This document shows, one piece after another, positions 1 to 6,561 of a DNA stretch of 10,383 nucleotides. Position numbers and translations under genes: made by a program. Source of the DNA: JBBRTJ01 sp038244535 (lineage in GTDB: Bacteria; Actinomycetota; Acidimicrobiia; Acidimicrobiales; Ilumatobacteraceae); NCBI GenBank assembly GCA_038244535.1, contig JBBRTJ010000114.1:1-10383 (forward strand), written 5' to 3'. Numbering within the stretch: the first letter of the stretch is position 1; every line of letters starts with the position of its first letter. Under the pieces are notes generated by a model. It did no database searches. It had not been told where the DNA came from and saw only the letters and a list, made by a program, of their open reading frames with translations.

Positions 1-1
1 C

Positions 2-958
2 CTCGGCTCGCCGGTGGCCATCGAGATCGGCAACAGCGAGTGGACCAAGAGCGACAAGTGGCACGAGGAGATGTCGCCGGCCCCGGGGGTCACGGCCAAC
101 CCGTTGACCCAGCCGCGGCCGGGCCACGCCGACCTCACCGGCATGCAGAAGTACGGCTTCACCGACGCCCGTGACGTCCTCGAGCGGGCATCGGCGCGCG
201 AGACCGCGGCGCGCGTCGCCGCGGGGGCGCTGGCCAAGAAGCTGCTGGCTGCCCTCGGCACCGAGGTCATCAGCCACGTCATCCAGATGGGCCCGGTGCG
301 GTGCAAGGCCAGCCACCGGCCCACGCCCGCCGACCTCGCCACCGTCGACGCCTCACCCGTGCGCTGCTTCGACGCCGCCACCGAAGAGGCGATGGTCAAC
401 GAGATCGAAGCCGCCGCCAAAGATGGCGACAGCCTGGGCGGGGTGGTCGAGGTGCTGGCCTACGGCGTGCCCGTCGGGCTCGGCAGCCACGTGCACTGGG
501 ACCGCAAGCTCGACGCCCTCCTAGCCGAGGCGCTCATGAGCATCCAGGCCGTCAAGGGGGTCGAGATCGGCGACGGGTTCGAGGTGGCGGGCCGGCGAGG
601 ATCGGCGGCCCACGACCCGATCCTGTGGGATGCGGCCGCCGGGGCGTACCGGCGCGAGTCGACCCTGGCGGGCGGCACCGAGGGCGGCATGAGCACGGGC
701 GAGCTGCTCGTGGCCCGGGCCGCCATGAAGCCGCTGGCCACGCTCAACCGGCCCACGCTCAAGACCGTTGACACGGTGACCAAGCAAGAGACCGTGTCGT
801 TCAAGGAGCGCACCGATGTGACGGCCGTGCCGGCGCTGGGGGTCGTGGCCGAGACGATGGTTGCGCTGGTGCTCGCCGATGAGGCCTTGCGCAAGTTCGG
901 GGGCGACTCGATGCCTGAACTGCTGCGCAACGCCGACTCCTTCCGGGCCACGCTCTGA
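2..958 (+). CDS. aroC: Chorismate synthase, C-terminal part (5' end outside window)
   Basis: Catalyses the last shikimate-pathway step, 5-enolpyruvylshikimate-3-phosphate to chorismate, with reduced FMN in the cytoplasm. The frame is open from base 2 to a TGA at 956-958. About 318 residues are present, against a usual length near 390-400, so roughly the first 75-85, including the N-terminal active-site His region, lie upstream. Visible family blocks are RPGHAD (His codon 125-127), RASARETAARVAAG, GDSLGGVVEV, GVPVGLGSHVHWDRKLDA, GGTEGGMSTGE and RTDVTAVPALGVVAE, whose Asp (815-817) matches the conserved catalytic-region Asp. The tail GVVAETMVALVLADEALRKFGGDS is very close to what I remember of mycobacterial AroF/AroC. 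Oddities: the usual TNRAGG or SNNAGG is STLAGG, and the usual R-S/H-D is R-T-D. The GTG at 14 is internal and is not the start. aroK begins 3 nt downstream, so the two are surely co-transcribed. Confidence 0.97.
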   Translation, partial: LGSPVAIEIGNSEWTKSDKWHEEMSPAPGVTANPLTQPRPGHADLTGMQKYGFTDARDVLERASARETAARVAAGALAKKLLAALGTEVISHVIQMGPVRCKASHRPTPADLATVDASPVRCFDAATEEAMVNEIEAAAKDGDSLGGVVEVLAYGVPVGLGSHVHWDRKLDALLAEALMSIQAVKGVEIGDGFEVAGRRGSAAHDPILWDAAAGAYRRESTLAGGTEGGMSTGELLVARAAMKPLATLNRPTLKTVDTVTKQETVSFKERTDVTAVPALGVVAETMVALVLADEALRKFGGDSMPELLRNADSFRATL

Positions 959-961
959 GGC

Positions 962-1492
962 GTGGTCGACCCGCCCGTGGTGCCGGCTGACCGTCACCTC
1001 GTCCTCATCGGCATGATGGGGGCGGGAAAGTCGACCGTCGGGCGGTTGCTGGCCCGTCGCCTCGGGCGCCCGCTGGTCGACAGCGATGCCGTGGTCGAGG
1101 CCCGAACCGGATCGACCGTGCGTCAGCTGTGGGAGCGCGAAGGCGAGGCCGGCTACCGCCGGCTCGAGACCGATGCACTGCTGGACGCCTTGGCCGACGT
1201 GGAGCCGGCGGTGATAGCGGCCGCAGGCGGCGTCGTGCTGGCCGAAGCCAACCGGGTCGCCCTGTGCGGCGATCGGGCCAAGGTGGTGTGGTTGCGCGCC
1301 GGCGTCGACGTGCTCGTCGACCGGGCGACCAGGGCCGGTGGCACCCACCGCCCTCTCCTCGACGGCGATCCCGCGGCCAAGCTCGCCGCGCTCTACCGCG
1401 CCCGTGAGCCGCTCTACGCCGAGGTGGCCGACGTCGTGATCGACGTGGCCGAGCTGACGCCGTCGCAGGTGGTCGAGGTGATCTGCGCGTGA
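962..1492 (+). CDS. aroK: Shikimate kinase
   Basis: Phosphorylates shikimate at O3 using ATP; a cytoplasmic P-loop NMP-kinase fold of 176 aa, normal for the family (about 165-180). Visible elements are the Walker A GMMGAGKST (residues 17-25), the shikimate-binding DSD (40-42), GEAGYRRLE with Arg66 in the place of the conserved substrate-binding Arg, an AAGGVVL block, the lid sequence HRPLLDG with its conserved Arg, and the adenine-side YRAREPLY. The usual GGG of the glycine motif reads A-G-G here. The start is taken as GTG 962, 3 nt after aroC. A GAGG at 957-960 is too close to it to serve as a good ribosome site, so GTG 977 or 980 remain possible; both keep the P-loop intact. The end overlaps aroB by 4 nt (GTGA), which suggests translational coupling. 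Confidence 0.96.
   Translation: MVDPPVVPADRHLVLIGMMGAGKSTVGRLLARRLGRPLVDSDAVVEARTGSTVRQLWEREGEAGYRRLETDALLDALADVEPAVIAAAGGVVLAEANRVALCGDRAKVVWLRAGVDVLVDRATRAGGTHRPLLDGDPAAKLAALYRAREPLYAEVADVVIDVAELTPSQVVEVICA
1475..1482 (+). promoter_or_regulatory. Ribosome binding site of aroB, inside aroK
   Basis: GAGGTGAT lies 6 nt before the GTG at 1489 and is a near-perfect anti-Shine-Dalgarno match. It sits within the last codons of aroK. It supports GTG 1489 as the aroB start even though that start overlaps the aroK stop. Confidence 0.75.
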
Positions 1493-2493
1493 TCGTCGTG
1501 CCCGTCGCGCTGGGGGAGCGCTCCTACGAGGTCGTCGTCGGCGCCGGTGCCCGCCACGAGCTGGCCGCTCGCCTGCCCGCGGGCGTGCGCCGGGTCGCCA
1601 TCGTCACCCAGGATAGGGTGCCCCTTCAGGTCGATCCCGGCATCGAGCACCGAACGTTCACGATCGCCGATGGCGAAGACGCCAAGTCGCTGGCCACCGT
1701 CGAGGCGCTGTGCCGCGACTTCACCCGCTGGGGGCTCACTCGCGTCGACTGCGTGGTCGCCGTGGGGGGCGGCCTCGTCACCGACGTCGGCGGCTTCGCG
1801 GCAGCGGTGTACCACCGCGGGATCGCCGTGGTTCACGTGCCCACCACCTTGCTCGGCATGGTCGACGCCGCCATCGGGGGCAAGACCGGTGTCAACCTGC
1901 CCGAGGGCAAGAACCTCGTCGGGGCGTTCTGGCAGCCATCGGCGGTGCTCTGCGACACCGAGGTGCTGGTCACGCTGCCCGAGCGTGAGCGGCGCAGTGG
2001 CAACGGCGAGATGGCCAAGTACCACTTCCTCACCGGCGACGACCTCGCCGCGCTCCCGCTGGCCGAGCGGGTGGCTCGCTGCGTTGCCATCAAGGCCGCC
2101 ATCGTGGCCGACGACGAGCGCGAAGGCGGACGCCGAGCGCTGCTGAACTACGGCCACACCCTGGCCCATGCGCTCGAGATCCAGGGTGGCTTCGACCTTC
2201 GCCACGGCGAGGCGGTGGGCATCGGCCTCGTCTATGCCGCCGAGCTGGCGGCCGTGATGGGTCGCATCGGCCCCGCTCGGCTGGCCGAGCACCGTGGCGT
2301 GGTGGCGGGCTACGGGCTGGCCACCACGCTCCCGCCTGGCGCCGACCACGACGAGCTGGTGGCGCTCATGGGTCGTGACAAGAAGGCGCTCGACGGCCTG
2401 ACCTTCGCCCTCGATGGGCCGGCCGGCATCGAGCTGGTCGCCGGTGTGCCCATCGGCCCCGTGCGGGCTGCCCTCGATCGGATGGTCCCATGA
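1489..2493 (+). CDS. aroB: 3-dehydroquinate synthase
   Basis: Converts DAHP to 3-dehydroquinate, the first carbocycle of the shikimate pathway; cytoplasmic, NAD+ and divalent-metal dependent. It has 334 aa, slightly shorter than the usual 350-370. The NAD-binding glycine motif AVGGGLVTDVGGF covers residues 91-103, followed by HVPTTLLGMVDAAIGGKTGVN (116-136, read in two parts: HVPTTLLGMVD and AAIGGKTGVN). Metal ligands expected from the family are E174 in GNGEMAKY, H223 in LNYGHTLAHALE and H239 in LRHGEAVGIG. K177 and the DKK of MGRDKKA (297-299) are also kept. All key residues are present, so the enzyme should be active. The GTG start at 1489 has a strong ribosome site. The stop overlaps aroQ by 4 nt (ATGA). 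Confidence 0.97.
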   Translation: MIVVPVALGERSYEVVVGAGARHELAARLPAGVRRVAIVTQDRVPLQVDPGIEHRTFTIADGEDAKSLATVEALCRDFTRWGLTRVDCVVAVGGGLVTDVGGFAAAVYHRGIAVVHVPTTLLGMVDAAIGGKTGVNLPEGKNLVGAFWQPSAVLCDTEVLVTLPERERRSGNGEMAKYHFLTGDDLAALPLAERVARCVAIKAAIVADDEREGGRRALLNYGHTLAHALEIQGGFDLRHGEAVGIGLVYAAELAAVMGRIGPARLAEHRGVVAGYGLATTLPPGADHDELVALMGRDKKALDGLTFALDGPAGIELVAGVPIGPVRAALDRMVP

Positions 2494-2948
2494 GCGAGTC
2501 CACCGCCTCCCGACTCGTCCTGCTCCTGCACGGCGCCAACCTCAACCTGCTCGGTCAGCGCGAGCCCCACATCTACGGCACCGCCACCCTCGCCGACCAC
2601 GTCGCCACCGCGGTAGCCACCGCCGAACGCCACGGGCTGGTGGTCGAGGCCCATCAGTCCAACCACGAAGGCGACCTGGTCGAGGCCATCCACGGGGCCC
2701 GTGGCCGGTGCGCGGCGATCATCATCAACCCCGGCGCGTTCACGCACTACGCCTGGTCGTTGCACGACGCCCTCGCGGCCTTCGACGGGATCAAGGTCGA
2801 GGTGCACCTGTCGCACCCCGACGCCCGTGAGCCGTGGCGGCGCACGTCGGTGGTGGCGCCCGTGTGCACCGGTTCGATCAGCGGGTTCGGCGGCGACGGC
2901 TACCGCCTCGCCATCGAAGCCGTCGCGGCCCGCCTCGCCGCGCGCTAG
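2490..2948 (+). CDS. aroQ: Type II 3-dehydroquinate dehydratase
   Basis: Dehydrates 3-dehydroquinate to 3-dehydroshikimate; the type II enzyme is a small flavodoxin-like subunit that normally forms dodecamers. It has 152 aa, the usual size. Visible elements are LHGANLNLLGQREPHIYG with N17, the mobile-loop Arg R24 and catalytic Tyr Y29; QSNHEGDLVEAIH (56-68); IINPGAFTHYAWSLHDAL with N80 and H86; and EVHLSHPDAREPWRR with the catalytic His H106, S108 and R117. These sit five residues later than the M. tuberculosis equivalents as I remember them. The Asn usually following the catalytic His-x-Ser is His109 here. ATG 2490 overlaps the aroB stop. It is the last gene of the aro run; the next gene converges on it 25 nt away. 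Confidence 0.96.
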   Translation: MSESTASRLVLLLHGANLNLLGQREPHIYGTATLADHVATAVATAERHGLVVEAHQSNHEGDLVEAIHGARGRCAAIIINPGAFTHYAWSLHDALAAFDGIKVEVHLSHPDAREPWRRTSVVAPVCTGSISGFGGDGYRLAIEAVAARLAAR

Positions 2949-2950
2949 GG

Positions 2951-2971
2951 CAGCGGTGCCGCTGGTGGCAC
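2951..2971. terminator. Possible hairpins between convergent aroQ and permease genes
   Basis: The 25-nt gap holds two overlapping inverted repeats that exclude each other: CAGCG-GTGC-CGCTG (2951-2964) and GTGCC-GCTGGT-GGCAC (2956-2971). Both have 5-bp GC-rich stems with 4-6 nt loops and neither is followed by a T-run on either strand. A weak bidirectional terminator is plausible from the position between two converging operons, but this is not a canonical intrinsic terminator. Confidence 0.3.
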
Positions 2972-2973
2972 GC

Positions 2974-3900
2974 TCAGCCTTTGTTGGCCCCGAGGGTCAA
3001 GCCGCTGATGAACTGCTTCTGGAGCATCAAGAACACGATCAAGGTCGGCGCGGCCACCAGCATCGAGCCGGCCGCCACCAGGTTGTCGTTGGTGAAGAAC
3101 TGGCCGCCGAGGTTGGCCAGCGACGACGTGATGGGTCGATCGTCGCCCTTGCTGATGAGGACCACGGCCCAGAAGAAGTCGTTGTACATCCAGGTGAACT
3201 CGAGCGTGGCCAGCGCGGCCAGCGCCGGCCGGCACAGCGGCAGGATGACCTGGAAGAACTGGCGGCCGACACCCGCGCCGTCGATCAGTGCCGCTTCGGT
3301 CAGTTCCCGCGGCAGCGTCTTCATGTAGTTCGAGAGCACGAACGTGCAGAAGCCGATCTGAAACGCCGTGTGGATCATGATCAGCCCGAAGATGCTGCCT
3401 CGCATGTAGCCCGTCGACGACAAGAAGCCGGGCAGCGGGATCCTCAGGTACATCTGGAACAGCGGCTGGATGATGACCTGCTGGGGGAGCAGGTTGCCAG
3501 CGGTGAACAGCACCAGCAGCACGATGTTGATCCGTGAGCTGAACCGGCTCACGGCGAAGGCGACGAAGCTCGACAGCAGCAGCGTCAGGATCAGCGCGGG
3601 CATGACGATCAGGAACGTGATCCAGTAGTGGTGGAACATCTGGCCCTGATCGAGCGCATCTCGGTAGTTCTGCAGCGTGAGGGTGTCGGGCCAGCTGAAG
3701 AAGCCCTTGCTCGACGTCTCGGAGTAGGGCCGGAACGATGCGTAGAGCGCTCCGAGGATCGGCAGCAGCCAGACCACGGCGATGACGATGAGGAACAGGT
3801 GCAACATGATGCGGGCCGGGGTGACCGGCTGGCGTCGAGTGATGATCGGGGCGGACTCAGGCGATCCCTGGGCGGGCCCGGTCGCGACGGTGGTGCTCAT
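2974..3900 (-). CDS. Carbohydrate ABC transporter permease, MalG/UgpE type
   Basis: Inner-membrane permease subunit of a CUT1-family sugar importer, expected to pair with the MalF-type subunit encoded upstream. It has 308 aa, typical for the type (about 275-310). Hydrophobic segments lie near residues 31-50, 94-117, 126-145, 168-190, 226-248 and 276-295, giving the usual six. The cytoplasmic coupling (EAA) loop is clear: LTEAALIDGAGVGRQFFQVI followed by LP, with E202-A203-A204, G208 and L220-P221; this contacts the ATPase. The start is ATG at 3898-3900, 5 nt after AGGGAG (- strand). An upstream in-frame ATG at 3951 would add 17 residues lying within the preceding gene and is not favoured. The start overlaps the previous stop by 4 nt. 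The substrate cannot be read from a permease. Confidence 0.94.
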   Translation of the reverse strand: MSTTVATGPAQGSPESAPIITRRQPVTPARIMLHLFLIVIAVVWLLPILGALYASFRPYSETSSKGFFSWPDTLTLQNYRDALDQGQMFHHYWITFLIVMPALILTLLLSSFVAFAVSRFSSRINIVLLVLFTAGNLLPQQVIIQPLFQMYLRIPLPGFLSSTGYMRGSIFGLIMIHTAFQIGFCTFVLSNYMKTLPRELTEAALIDGAGVGRQFFQVILPLCRPALAALATLEFTWMYNDFFWAVVLISKGDDRPITSSLANLGGQFFTNDNLVAAGSMLVAAPTLIVFLMLQKQFISGLTLGANKG

Positions 3901-4898
3901 CGGCGCTCCCTGAAGTTGCTGATGACGTACCAGATGATGAAGCCGAGGCACAGGACCAGGAGCAGGACTGCGTAGGCGGAGCCCCGCCCGACGTTGCCAC
4001 CGCCTTCACCGAGCAGGTTGTTGGTGACGAGCAGCGACATCAGCTCCATGCCCCGCGGCTGCTTGAGTGCGAACACGATGTCGAAGGCTCGCAGCCCCTC
4101 GATGACGGTGATGACGATGATCACGATGTTGATGGGCTTGAGGGCGGGGAACACGACCCGGCGGAAGGTCTGCCACTCGGTGCAGCCGTCGATGGCCGCG
4201 GCTTCCTTGAGCGCCGGGTCGACGCTCTTGAGCCCGGCGAGGTAGAGGACCATCACGTAGCCGGCATGGCGCCAGGCCATGGCCACGAGGATGGCCAGGA
4301 AGTTTCGGGGCACGCCCCACTGCGTGCCGAAGAACGAGATGACCTGCGACTGGTCGCCTAACCAATCGATCTGGTTGCCTTCGGCGGTTCGTCCGAGGAT
4401 GGTGTTCACGAGACCCTGTGAGGGCGAGTACACGATGCTCTTCCAGATGAAGCCGACCACGGCGAGCGAGAGCACGACGGGGAAGTAGTAGACGCTCTGG
4501 TAGATGCGGGTGCCCTTGATGCTCTTGTCGAGCTGGAAGGCCAACAGGATCCCGAGGGTGGTGGGGATGAGGAACAGGAACACCAGCAAGGTGGCGTTGT
4601 TGATCGCGGCGCGCCACACGTCGTCACTGAAGACGGTGAAGATCTGGTTGTAGTTCTTGAGGCCGATGAACGGGATCTCACTGATCGCCGTGAGGCCATC
4701 CCACTTGGTGACCGACAGGAGGACCGTCGAGATCGTGGGCACCCACACCAAGGAGATGTGGAGCGCGGTGGGTATCCCCACCATCACCCACAGCACGATC
4801 TTGTCCCGCTTCGAGAGCTGTGAGAAGCGTCGGCGGCGCCCCGGTCGGGGCGCCGCCGCACGTGACGTATCTGTCGCTTCTACTACTTCGGTGGCCAC
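3897..4898 (-). CDS. Carbohydrate ABC transporter permease, MalF/UgpA type
   Basis: First membrane subunit of the CUT1-type sugar importer, 333 aa. A basic N-terminal stretch (PRPGRRRRFSQLSKRDK, about residues 18-33) precedes the first membrane helix (about 34-63). Further hydrophobic segments lie near 101-123, 136-153, 198-222, 257-275 and 308-327. The coupling loop is DPALKEAAAIDGCTEWQTFR then VVFPALKP, with E232-A233-A234, G238 and P251. It lacks the large periplasmic insertion of enterobacterial MalF and so resembles UgpA/AraP-type subunits. The start is GTG (4896-4898), 8 nt after the binding-protein stop. I see no clear ribosome site, and no better start precedes the first helix, so coupling to the previous gene is likely. 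Its stop overlaps the MalG-type gene by 4 nt. Confidence 0.94.
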   Translation of the reverse strand: MATEVVEATDTSRAAAPRPGRRRRFSQLSKRDKIVLWVMVGIPTALHISLVWVPTISTVLLSVTKWDGLTAISEIPFIGLKNYNQIFTVFSDDVWRAAINNATLLVFLFLIPTTLGILLAFQLDKSIKGTRIYQSVYYFPVVLSLAVVGFIWKSIVYSPSQGLVNTILGRTAEGNQIDWLGDQSQVISFFGTQWGVPRNFLAILVAMAWRHAGYVMVLYLAGLKSVDPALKEAAAIDGCTEWQTFRRVVFPALKPINIVIIVITVIEGLRAFDIVFALKQPRGMELMSLLVTNNLLGEGGGNVGRGSAYAVLLLVLCLGFIIWYVISNFRERR

Positions 4899-4906
4899 AG
4901 ACGTGA

Positions 4907-6292
4907 TCAGCTGGTGAAGATCGTCTTCTTCTTGTCCTCGACCCCGCTCAAGATGCTGTCGATCTTGGTGGGGTCGCTGATGAAGTCGGCGATGGCCGGC
5001 CCAACCACGTTCGAGGCGAACTCGGGGTTCGTGTCCCGGTCCAGGAACTGGGCGATGAACTTGGCCTTGCCCACGAAGTCGGCCGACTTCTTCTGCAACG
5101 CGGTGTAGGCCGAGGTGTCTGCCTTGCTGCTGGCGGCCACGGCCGACGGATCAACCTTGAGGTAGGCATCCTGGGCCGGGGCGGTGCCGAGGAAGGCGAG
5201 CAGCTCCTTGGCGGCGGCGGCGTTCTTCGGGCTCTTGGCCATCATGAAGCCGTCGATCGGGGCCTCGACCGCATCCTGCCCGTGGTCGGTGTTGTACTGC
5301 GGGAAGGCGAAGAAGTCGAGGTCGTCGAGGTCGGCTTGGACGGTGAACTGGCCCGCCGCGAAGGTGCCGAGGGTGTACATGCCGGCCTTCTTGTCCCGCA
5401 TCGCCTGCGCGGCCTCCTGCCAGGTGCGGCCGTTGGCCCCGGTCTGGTGGAAGGCCAGCAGGTCGTTGAAGGCCTTGAAGACGGCCTTGACCTTGGCATC
5501 GGTCCAGGTGCCCTTGCCGGCCATCAGGTCGATGTGGAACTGGTAGCCGTTGATGCGCAGGTTCAGCTGGTCGAAGGTGCCCATGGCCGGCCACTTGCCG
5601 TCGTTCGCGAAGGCGAACGGCACGAGGCCGTCGGCCTTCATCTTCTCGGCGAGGGTCATCGTTTCTTCGATGGTGACCGGGATCTTGTAGCCCTTGTCGG
5701 CAAAGAGGCTCTTCCGGTACATCACGGCCCAGGGGTAGTAGTAGAAGGGCACGAAGTACTGCTTGCCGTCGTCACCGGTGCTGGCGGTCTTGAAGCCCGA
5801 GGACAGCTCGCCGAGGTTGGCCCACACCGACGAGATGTCGCCGGTCTGGCCCTTGGCGGCGAAGAACCGCATGCGGTAGCCGGCGAACCAGGCAAACACG
5901 TCGTCGGGAGCCTGGAGGTAGGTGGTGATGTTCTGCTGGAAGGAGTTGTGGTCGACCGTGTTGATCGAGGGCTTGATGTCCTTGTTGGGCAGGGCGCCGA
6001 CCGCCGCGGCCATGGCGGCCTTGGGCTTGGCATCGGAGTAGTTCGACCCGAAGGTCAGCGCGCCGCTGGCCTTGGCGGCCGTGGTGGTCGCCCCACCGCC
6101 AGCCGTGGTGGTGGCGCCGGCGATGGTGGTCTTGGCCGAGGTGCTGCTGCTGCTACCGCACGCGGCGATCAGCGGAGCCGCGGCCAGGAGCGCAGCCGAG
6201 CCGGCCGCGCCTTTCAGGACGGTGCGGCGACCGAGGGCCGACGCGGTGAGCTCGGACAGGCTCCGCGGGGCCTCATTGGGCGTCTCTGACAT
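4907..6292 (-). CDS. Sugar ABC transporter substrate-binding lipoprotein (UgpB/MalE-like), Tat-type signal
   Basis: Extracytoplasmic solute-binding protein that delivers sugar to the two permeases encoded downstream; 461 aa from the chosen start. The N-terminus carries a twin-arginine motif, GRRTVLKG (R22-R23), then a hydrophobic run and a lipobox LIAAC with Cys45. It should therefore be exported folded by Tat and lipid-anchored on the outer face of the membrane. A Ser/Thr/Gly/Ala-rich linker (about 46-75) precedes the binding domain, which has the cluster 1 look (DDVFAWFAGYRMRFFAAKGQ; YYYPWAVMYRKSLFADKGYK). Many aromatic residues fit sugar stacking. ATG 6290-6292 is chosen because AGGAG lies 5 nt upstream and the signal follows directly. 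The longer frame to 6412 would add 40 residues of signal-incompatible sequence across the control region. The substrate is unknown; galT nearby suggests a galactose-containing sugar, by inference only. Confidence 0.95.
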   Translation of the reverse strand: MSETPNEAPRSLSELTASALGRRTVLKGAAGSAALLAAAPLIAACGSSSSTSAKTTIAGATTTAGGGATTTAAKASGALTFGSNYSDAKPKAAMAAAVGALPNKDIKPSINTVDHNSFQQNITTYLQAPDDVFAWFAGYRMRFFAAKGQTGDISSVWANLGELSSGFKTASTGDDGKQYFVPFYYYPWAVMYRKSLFADKGYKIPVTIEETMTLAEKMKADGLVPFAFANDGKWPAMGTFDQLNLRINGYQFHIDLMAGKGTWTDAKVKAVFKAFNDLLAFHQTGANGRTWQEAAQAMRDKKAGMYTLGTFAAGQFTVQADLDDLDFFAFPQYNTDHGQDAVEAPIDGFMMAKSPKNAAAAKELLAFLGTAPAQDAYLKVDPSAVAASSKADTSAYTALQKKSADFVGKAKFIAQFLDRDTNPEFASNVVGPAIADFISDPTKIDSILSGVEDKKKTIFTS

Positions 6293-6297
6293 GTTCT

Positions 6298-6302
6298 CTC
6301 CT
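6298..6302 (-). promoter_or_regulatory. Ribosome binding site of the substrate-binding protein gene
   Basis: On the - strand AGAGGAGAGAAC precedes ATG 6292. The AGGAG core (6298-6302) lies 5 nt from the start codon. It is the strongest ribosome site in the transporter operon and decides the start against the longer upstream frame. Confidence 0.8.
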
Positions 6303-6368
6303 CTTCGAGGCCTGACGTCCCCCCGGGAACGCGGCTGATCGGTGGATCGTGGGTGGTGCGACGGTCGT

Positions 6369-6380
6369 GTGGAATTCCAC
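6369..6380. promoter_or_regulatory. Perfect 12-bp palindrome, candidate operator
   Basis: GTGGAATTCCAC is a perfect inverted repeat with no spacer. It lies about 77 nt before the binding-protein ATG, just downstream of a possible leftward promoter. Its place between divergent operons next to a DeoR-family gene suggests a repressor operator, but the binding protein is inferred. Confidence 0.45.
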
Positions 6381-6393
6381 TGGAACCAACAGC

Positions 6394-6504
6394 ATCGACC
6401 ACAAGGTTTCATGAACCCATGGGGAAGTCAAGCATCTGACACCCGATCGCAACGCTGGCCCGCCGGCCTGAGCGGCAGCACAGAACCACGATCGACCATC
6501 GACC
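6394..6504 (+). repeat. Repeated heptamer ATCGACC (three copies, two in tandem)
   Basis: ATCGACC occurs at 6394-6400, 6491-6497 and 6498-6504. The last two abut as a direct tandem repeat, and the first two extend to ATCGACCA. DeoR-family proteins often bind direct or inverted short repeats, so these could be extra binding units. A chance origin in GC-rich DNA cannot be excluded. Confidence 0.35.
6403..6431 (-). promoter_or_regulatory. Possible leftward promoter for the transporter operon
   Basis: On the - strand TTGACT (6426-6431) is followed after 17 nt by AACCTT (6403-6408), which keeps only the A2 and T6 of a sigma-70-like -10. An imperfect palindrome GGTTTCATGAACCC (6405-6418, one mismatched pair) and CCCATGGG (6416-6423) overlap the spacer. 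A start near 6395 would leave a leader of about 100 nt containing the 12-bp palindrome. The -10 match is weak. Confidence 0.35.
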
Positions 6505-6524
6505 GTCCTCGTTGTTGGAATCTG

Positions 6525-6554
6525 TTGACTTCCGTGACGTTGGCGGTGCACGCT
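6525..6554 (+). promoter_or_regulatory. Possible rightward promoter for the regulator operon
   Basis: TTGACT (6525-6530) lies 37 to 32 nt before the regulator ATG at 6562. CACGCT (6549-6554), after an 18-nt spacer, matches a -10 only at A2 and T6. This geometry would place transcription initiation at or next to the ATG, giving a leaderless mRNA. The -10 is poor, so the call is tentative. Confidence 0.35.
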
Positions 6555-6561
6555 TGGCGCG

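Larger units (their letters stand above)
6293..6561. promoter_or_regulatory. Divergent control region between transporter operon and regulator operon
   Basis: These 269 nt separate the two start codons of divergently transcribed operons and contain no convincing gene. They are less GC-rich than the flanks and dense in small symmetric elements, listed separately. Such a position next to a DeoR-family gene is where the regulator would be expected to bind to control both operons and itself. That role is inference. Confidence 0.7.

Noticed and set aside
521..1348. 275-codon open frame on the - strand across the aroC-aroK junction
   Set aside because: His/Gln/Gly-rich shadow sequence across two well-supported enzymes.
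2949..2973. Canonical intrinsic terminator after aroQ
   Set aside because: Small GC hairpins exist but no T-run follows on either strand, so only a low-confidence hairpin is listed.
2701..3537. Open frame on the + strand continuing from inside aroQ into the permease region
   Set aside because: It overlaps aroQ in another frame and then runs antisense to the MalG-type gene; no motif or ribosome site.
5282..6289. 335-codon open frame on the + strand opposite the binding-protein gene
   Set aside because: Gly/Val/Glu-rich translation with no motifs; the opposite strand encodes a clear Tat lipoprotein with a strong ribosome site.
6293..6412. Longer start for the substrate-binding protein, adding 40 residues
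   Set aside because: The added residues are Cys/Arg/Pro-rich and would sit before the Tat signal. They cross the control region, while ATG 6292 has an ideal ribosome site.
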